A stretch of DNA of 39,629 nucleotides from contig JACRLC010000007.1 in NCBI GenBank assembly GCA_016235425.1, forward strand, positions 1 to 39,629, given 5' to 3'. The notes under the pieces were generated by a model. It worked only from the letters and a program-made list of their open reading frames with translations, was not told the DNA's origin and made no database searches. The DNA is from Chloroflexota bacterium (GTDB taxonomy: Bacteria; Chloroflexota; Anaerolineae; Anaerolineales; Villigracilaceae). The first letter of the stretch is position 1. Each line of letters begins with the position of its first letter. A program made the position numbers and the translations under genes. Below, in pieces: positions 37,128-39,629 of this stretch.

Positions 37128-37653
37128 CAGGGATATGTTTGTGGATTTCCCGTTCAGGCTCGCCCGTTTCGGGGTTGCGCGTCAGGATGGCTTTGAGTTT
37201 GTGTTCTTCGATCTCGAACCAGACATTGACGTACACGCTTTCATTTTCCGAACTGCAACCGTCGCATTTGAAGTCTTCGCGGATGAAGTAATGGCCTGAG
37301 TATTGGGGAATCTCATCTCCCACGAAGAATTCATCCAACACATTGTCGAACTGTTTGGTTTGAATCTCCGCCAATCCCAAATGGCGGCGCGTGCGGTGCG
37401 CTTCGATTTTGTCAGGCGTGTCCAGTTGTTCGATCCACGCGTCAATGTCGTCGAAGCCATCCCGCTTCGCCCAAAAATCCTGGAGATAGAATCCCTTCTC
37501 GCCGCGCAGAAAATCCTGGCGGGATTCAACCTGCGATTGTTTGTGCCGTTTGACTTCGCATTCCGCCTCCTCCCAACTCATCGGGGAGTGGCGGTATTGC
37601 CTTCCGCAAAACGGACAGTTCAATTCGGTGTAAATGGTGTCGTACATTCCCAT
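37075..37653 (-). CDS. Zinc-ribbon hypothetical protein
   Basis: 192 residues. C-P-F-C-G at residues 13-17 and F-K-C-D-G-C near residue 130 form the likely zinc-ribbon halves; the first resembles M-Y-D-T-I-Y-x-E-L-x-C-P-x-C-G, seen at the start of many small uncharacterised proteins. The middle (D-D-I-D-A-W-I-E-Q-L) is helical and acidic. The C-terminus is Pro/Ala-rich. No enzyme motif is visible. First gene of the three-gene accessory run before Wadjet. Confidence 0.7.
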   Translation of the reverse strand: MGMYDTIYTELNCPFCGRQYRHSPMSWEEAECEVKRHKQSQVESRQDFLRGEKGFYLQDFWAKRDGFDDIDAWIEQLDTPDKIEAHRTRRHLGLAEIQTKQFDNVLDEFFVGDEIPQYSGHYFIREDFKCDGCSSENESVYVNVWFEIEEHKLKAILTRNPETGEPEREIHKHIPVEPRPARPASATAFQAS

Positions 37654-37745
37654 GTTGTACCTATTCCAGTTTCTTATGATTAGACAAGAGTCAATGGCGG
37701 GTAAAGTATAACGAACAATTCCTCCCTTGGGCAGTGGAAATTAAA

Positions 37746-37772
37746 ATCGCCTTGTCATTTCAACAAGGCGAT
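37746..37772 (-). terminator. Intrinsic terminator after the second micro-ORF copy
   Basis: ATCGCCTTGT-CATTTCA-ACAAGGCGAT, a perfect 10-bp stem followed on the minus strand by TTTTAATTT. It lies 16 bases after the stop of the micro-ORF remnant and upstream of the zinc-ribbon gene, so it would end a transcript coming from the right. Confidence 0.8.
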
Positions 37773-37788
37773 TCGATTTCGAGTTTGG

Positions 37789-37894
37789 CTATTGCACCGC
37801 AAGCCGCGGACGAAATTTATACCCGTATACCAGATTTATACCCCGCGGGGCAGATTGTTGTGAAGATATAAGGTCATTCAGAACCCTTACTGGC
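37789..37894 (-). pseudogene. Micro-ORF remnant ending Y-G-Y-K-F-R-P-R-L-A-V, cut by the IS
   Basis: The frame ends R-G-I-N-L-V-Y-G-Y-K-F-R-P-R-L-A-V-Q at TAG 37791-37789. Upstream it reads L-N-D-L-I-S-S-Q-Q-S-A-P before running into the IS boundary at 37895, so its start is missing. It pairs with the intact 38-residue copy at 23577-23693: the last eleven residues agree except the final one, while third codon positions differ. Confidence 0.5.
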
Positions 37895-37898
37895 CAGC

Positions 37899-38170
37899 AA
37901 TTCCAAATATGAACTAATCAGGGAATAGAACTGCGGGAAAAAGAAAACTCCAAGCCCTCATTCTGGAAGAATGGAGGCTTAGGTAGTCGTCAAGGATAGG
38001 GAAATTAGGCGGATTGGAATCAGAAAATAGCGAAAATTCCAAATATGAACTAATCAGGGAATAGAACTGCGGGAAAAAGAAAACTCCAAGCCCTCATTCT
38101 GGAAGAATGGAGGCTTAGGTAGTCGTCAAGGATAGGGAAATTAGGCGGATTGGAATCAGAAAATAGCGAA
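37899..38170. repeat. 136-base perfect tandem duplication in the IS left end
   Basis: Copy 1 is 37899-38034, copy 2 is 38035-38170; they start AATTCCAAATATGAACTAAT and end AAAATAGCGAA and appear identical. Each has the hairpin CCTCATTCT-GGA-AGAATGGAGG. The second copy has only six bases of the ten-base IS tip. Confidence 0.93.
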
Positions 38171-38229
38171 AGCAAGAACGTGAGTTGAACTTGCAGTCGC
38201 AATAGGAAACAGGGAAAGTGCGTCAGATG

Positions 38230-39540
38230 TCAGCCAGTATCCAATTCAAGCCCCCTGCACATAAACGAAAAGAGCGCGTCCCAAGAATCGAACAGGAGAT
38301 ATTCCAGCAAAGTTTCGACGTGTTGAAAAAACTTGCGGCGTTTTCGTAACACCTGACGCAGCAGGCGATATTTTTTATCCACCAGCCCCATGACCGTATG
38401 AAACAAAAAAGCCAGCAGGTTCAAACTGAGTAGGAGAGAAGACAGGAATTGTTCTCCGTGTCCGAAGTTATGTTCGAGATGATAGCCTTTGGTTTTCAGG
38501 ATATTGTTATTTTCATTTTCGATTTTCCAGCGCGCGCGTCCGTCGCGTGCAATGGCTTCCACCGTTGTTTCCAGAACTTCAAAATCTGTGACGAAAGCGT
38601 TTTTATAAATGATTTCGCCGGTCTCTTCATGGGTAATGGTCAGTTCCACCCAGTTGACCAGCAGGGCGTCGCTGCCGCCGCGCACAGGCATTTGATTGGC
38701 ATAGCGGTAGGTGTATATTTCCCCATATTTGCCGTTCCAATACCGTTTCTGATATTTCCCCAACACCCCTTGCCTATCCAGAAACGCCACGCTTTCGTAT
38801 AACTGCGGGTGCGAATCCTCTTTGCACACCAGAATAAAGTGCATTTTCGCGTCTTGAACCGCCTGACAGAAGGGTTGGCGACTATATAAGTCATCCCCCA
38901 AGATCGTAGTCTTATATCCCGCATAGTATTTGCCGTGTGTGAGTAACCAACGCTTGCCTGCTTCGATCTCACAGTCTTGTTTCTCGTGCCCATCTTGTGG
39001 CATGATAAACTCCGGCTCCAATGAAATCACGTGTTCATTGTTCGCTTGCACAATCACGGGCGTCAAAACGCTGTGATAGTAATTGGTTTTTCCGTTCGCC
39101 AACTGGCGGTGGCTGCAATTGGGACAGTCAATCTTGGATGATGAAAAATATTCTGTCCCATCCAGCGCAATCAACAAACTTCGGGCATGGGAGCGAAACA
39201 TATCCAAAATGCCTGCCGCTTCTAATCTTTCGAAAACCAGCCGATACATCGGTTCCAAATAGTTGGGCGATATCGGATCCAAAAGCGAACGGATATGGCT
39301 GTCGCTTGGAATATTTTTCATCCCAAACAATGTCTGCGCATTGCTCCGTCCTTTTAGCCTTTCCATCTCTTCTTGATGTTCCAAAAATGACGCGCATTGG
39401 GTGAAGAAGACCGAAAATGCTCCCTTGCCCGCATCCGAAACTTCATACCGCACATTCTTCCCCGTTCGCAGATCTGGAAACTCTTCAAAAACTTGTTGGA
39501 GTTCTTTCATGAGGTGGTTGATTGACAGTGATTCTGGCAT
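38230..39540 (-). CDS. DDE transposase (IS4-like / ISNCY type)
   Basis: 436 residues. The three acidic positions are visible: D127 in L-L-I-A-L-D-G-T-E-Y-F, D216/D217 in T-I-L-G-D-D-L-Y-S-R-Q-P-F and E341 in R-W-K-I-E-N-E-N-N. Between the first and second Asp is a Cys pair C-P-N-C. The W-K-I-E-N-E-x-N block resembles the Y-R-E-K signature of IS4-like enzymes, but the spacing differs, so the exact family is not sure. Full length with intact motifs: probably active or recently so. ATG 39540 lies 89 bases inside the right tip. Confidence 0.85.
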   Translation of the reverse strand: MPESLSINHLMKELQQVFEEFPDLRTGKNVRYEVSDAGKGAFSVFFTQCASFLEHQEEMERLKGRSNAQTLFGMKNIPSDSHIRSLLDPISPNYLEPMYRLVFERLEAAGILDMFRSHARSLLIALDGTEYFSSSKIDCPNCSHRQLANGKTNYYHSVLTPVIVQANNEHVISLEPEFIMPQDGHEKQDCEIEAGKRWLLTHGKYYAGYKTTILGDDLYSRQPFCQAVQDAKMHFILVCKEDSHPQLYESVAFLDRQGVLGKYQKRYWNGKYGEIYTYRYANQMPVRGGSDALLVNWVELTITHEETGEIIYKNAFVTDFEVLETTVEAIARDGRARWKIENENNNILKTKGYHLEHNFGHGEQFLSSLLLSLNLLAFLFHTVMGLVDKKYRLLRQVLRKRRKFFQHVETLLEYLLFDSWDALFSFMCRGLELDTG

Positions 39541-39629
39541 GGCGACTTATCCGGCGTTCATGATTTTCCCCGACGATACCCTATTTTTACTTTTCCCGTT
39601 TAATCCCTTTCTCATACAGGGAATTGCTG

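Larger units (their letters stand above)
37895..39629. mobile_element. Insertion sequence with DDE transposase; ends at the window edge
   Basis: The left tip CAGCAATTCC (37895-37904) is the exact reverse complement of the last ten bases (39620-39629); similarity continues through TATGA and AGGGA. The element is about 1735 bases, one transposase gene on the minus strand. The left subterminal part is a 136-base tandem duplication. The 335 bases between the left tip and the transposase stop hold no gene. Confidence 0.85.

Noticed and set aside
37899-38170. CRISPR array
   Set aside because: Only two directly adjoining 136-base copies with no spacers; this is a tandem duplication in an IS end.
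1-39629. tRNA, rRNA or riboswitch genes
   Set aside because: I saw no cloverleaf, rRNA-like or known riboswitch core on reading both strands, although no covariance search was possible.

Overview
The window (about 39.6 kb, GC-rich) looks like a chromosomal contig of an uncultured member of the Chloroflexota, probably class Anaerolineae. This is an inference from the gene content and from several short-repeat families that I associate with such genomes; no rRNA or other marker is present. Both ends are insertion sequences: the last 36 codons and probable end of an ISL3-type element at 1-137, and a DDE-transposase element (37895-39629) whose terminal inverted repeat finishes exactly on the last base.

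Layout. (1) 0.2-5.4 kb, all minus strand: a row of small unrelated genes (TPR protein, frameshifted metallophosphoesterase, VOC protein, DinB remnant, SET-domain protein, GrpB protein, lincosamide/aminoglycoside-type nucleotidyltransferase, beta-rich hypothetical). Integron-like core sites follow some of them. (2) 5.7-11.8 kb: a MalT/LuxR-type regulator divergent from an ICMT-like methyltransferase, a membrane-anchored alpha/beta hydrolase, a second VOC protein and an AraC-type regulator. (3) 11.9-22.4 kb, all minus: a catabolic operon with a PucR-type regulator, peptide/nickel-type ABC transporter (binding protein, two permeases, two ATPases), a nitroreductase, an M29/NicX-like metalloenzyme and a DUF917 protein. 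A strong palindrome lies in front of the binding-protein gene. (4) 22.6-27.0 kb: two damaged recQ genes around an unrecognised 360-residue protein. (5) 27.0-37.7 kb, all minus: a SWIM zinc-finger protein, a complete type I Wadjet system (JetA-JetB-JetC-JetD) headed by a small Xre/Cro-type regulator, and three small accessory genes (DUF1841-like, DUF3027-like, a zinc-ribbon protein).

The most unusual signal is in region 5. A short repeat, read on the coding strand as AACGGAACACGCAACAC, occurs about 17 times between 27.0 and 36.2 kb and I found it nowhere else in the window. Ten copies lie inside jetA, jetC and jetD without breaking the frame. They are read in all three frames (T-E-H-A-T-R-N-T; G-T-R-N-T-Q-H; R-N-T-Q-H-A-T), and the unit has no stop codon in any of its six frames. 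Three other repeat families (a GCGAATT palindrome, a GAGAGGG double hairpin and a CCTGAGCGAAGTCGAAGG element) are inserted in the two recQ genes, and a fifth (GGTCTCGATAC...GTCGAGTAG type) is nested inside jetC.

Wadjet is an SMC-like complex known to restrict plasmids. Here its likely transcriptional control is visible: an inverted repeat centred on the start codon of the regulator gene, translational coupling from that gene into jetA and from jetB into jetC, and an intrinsic terminator after jetD.
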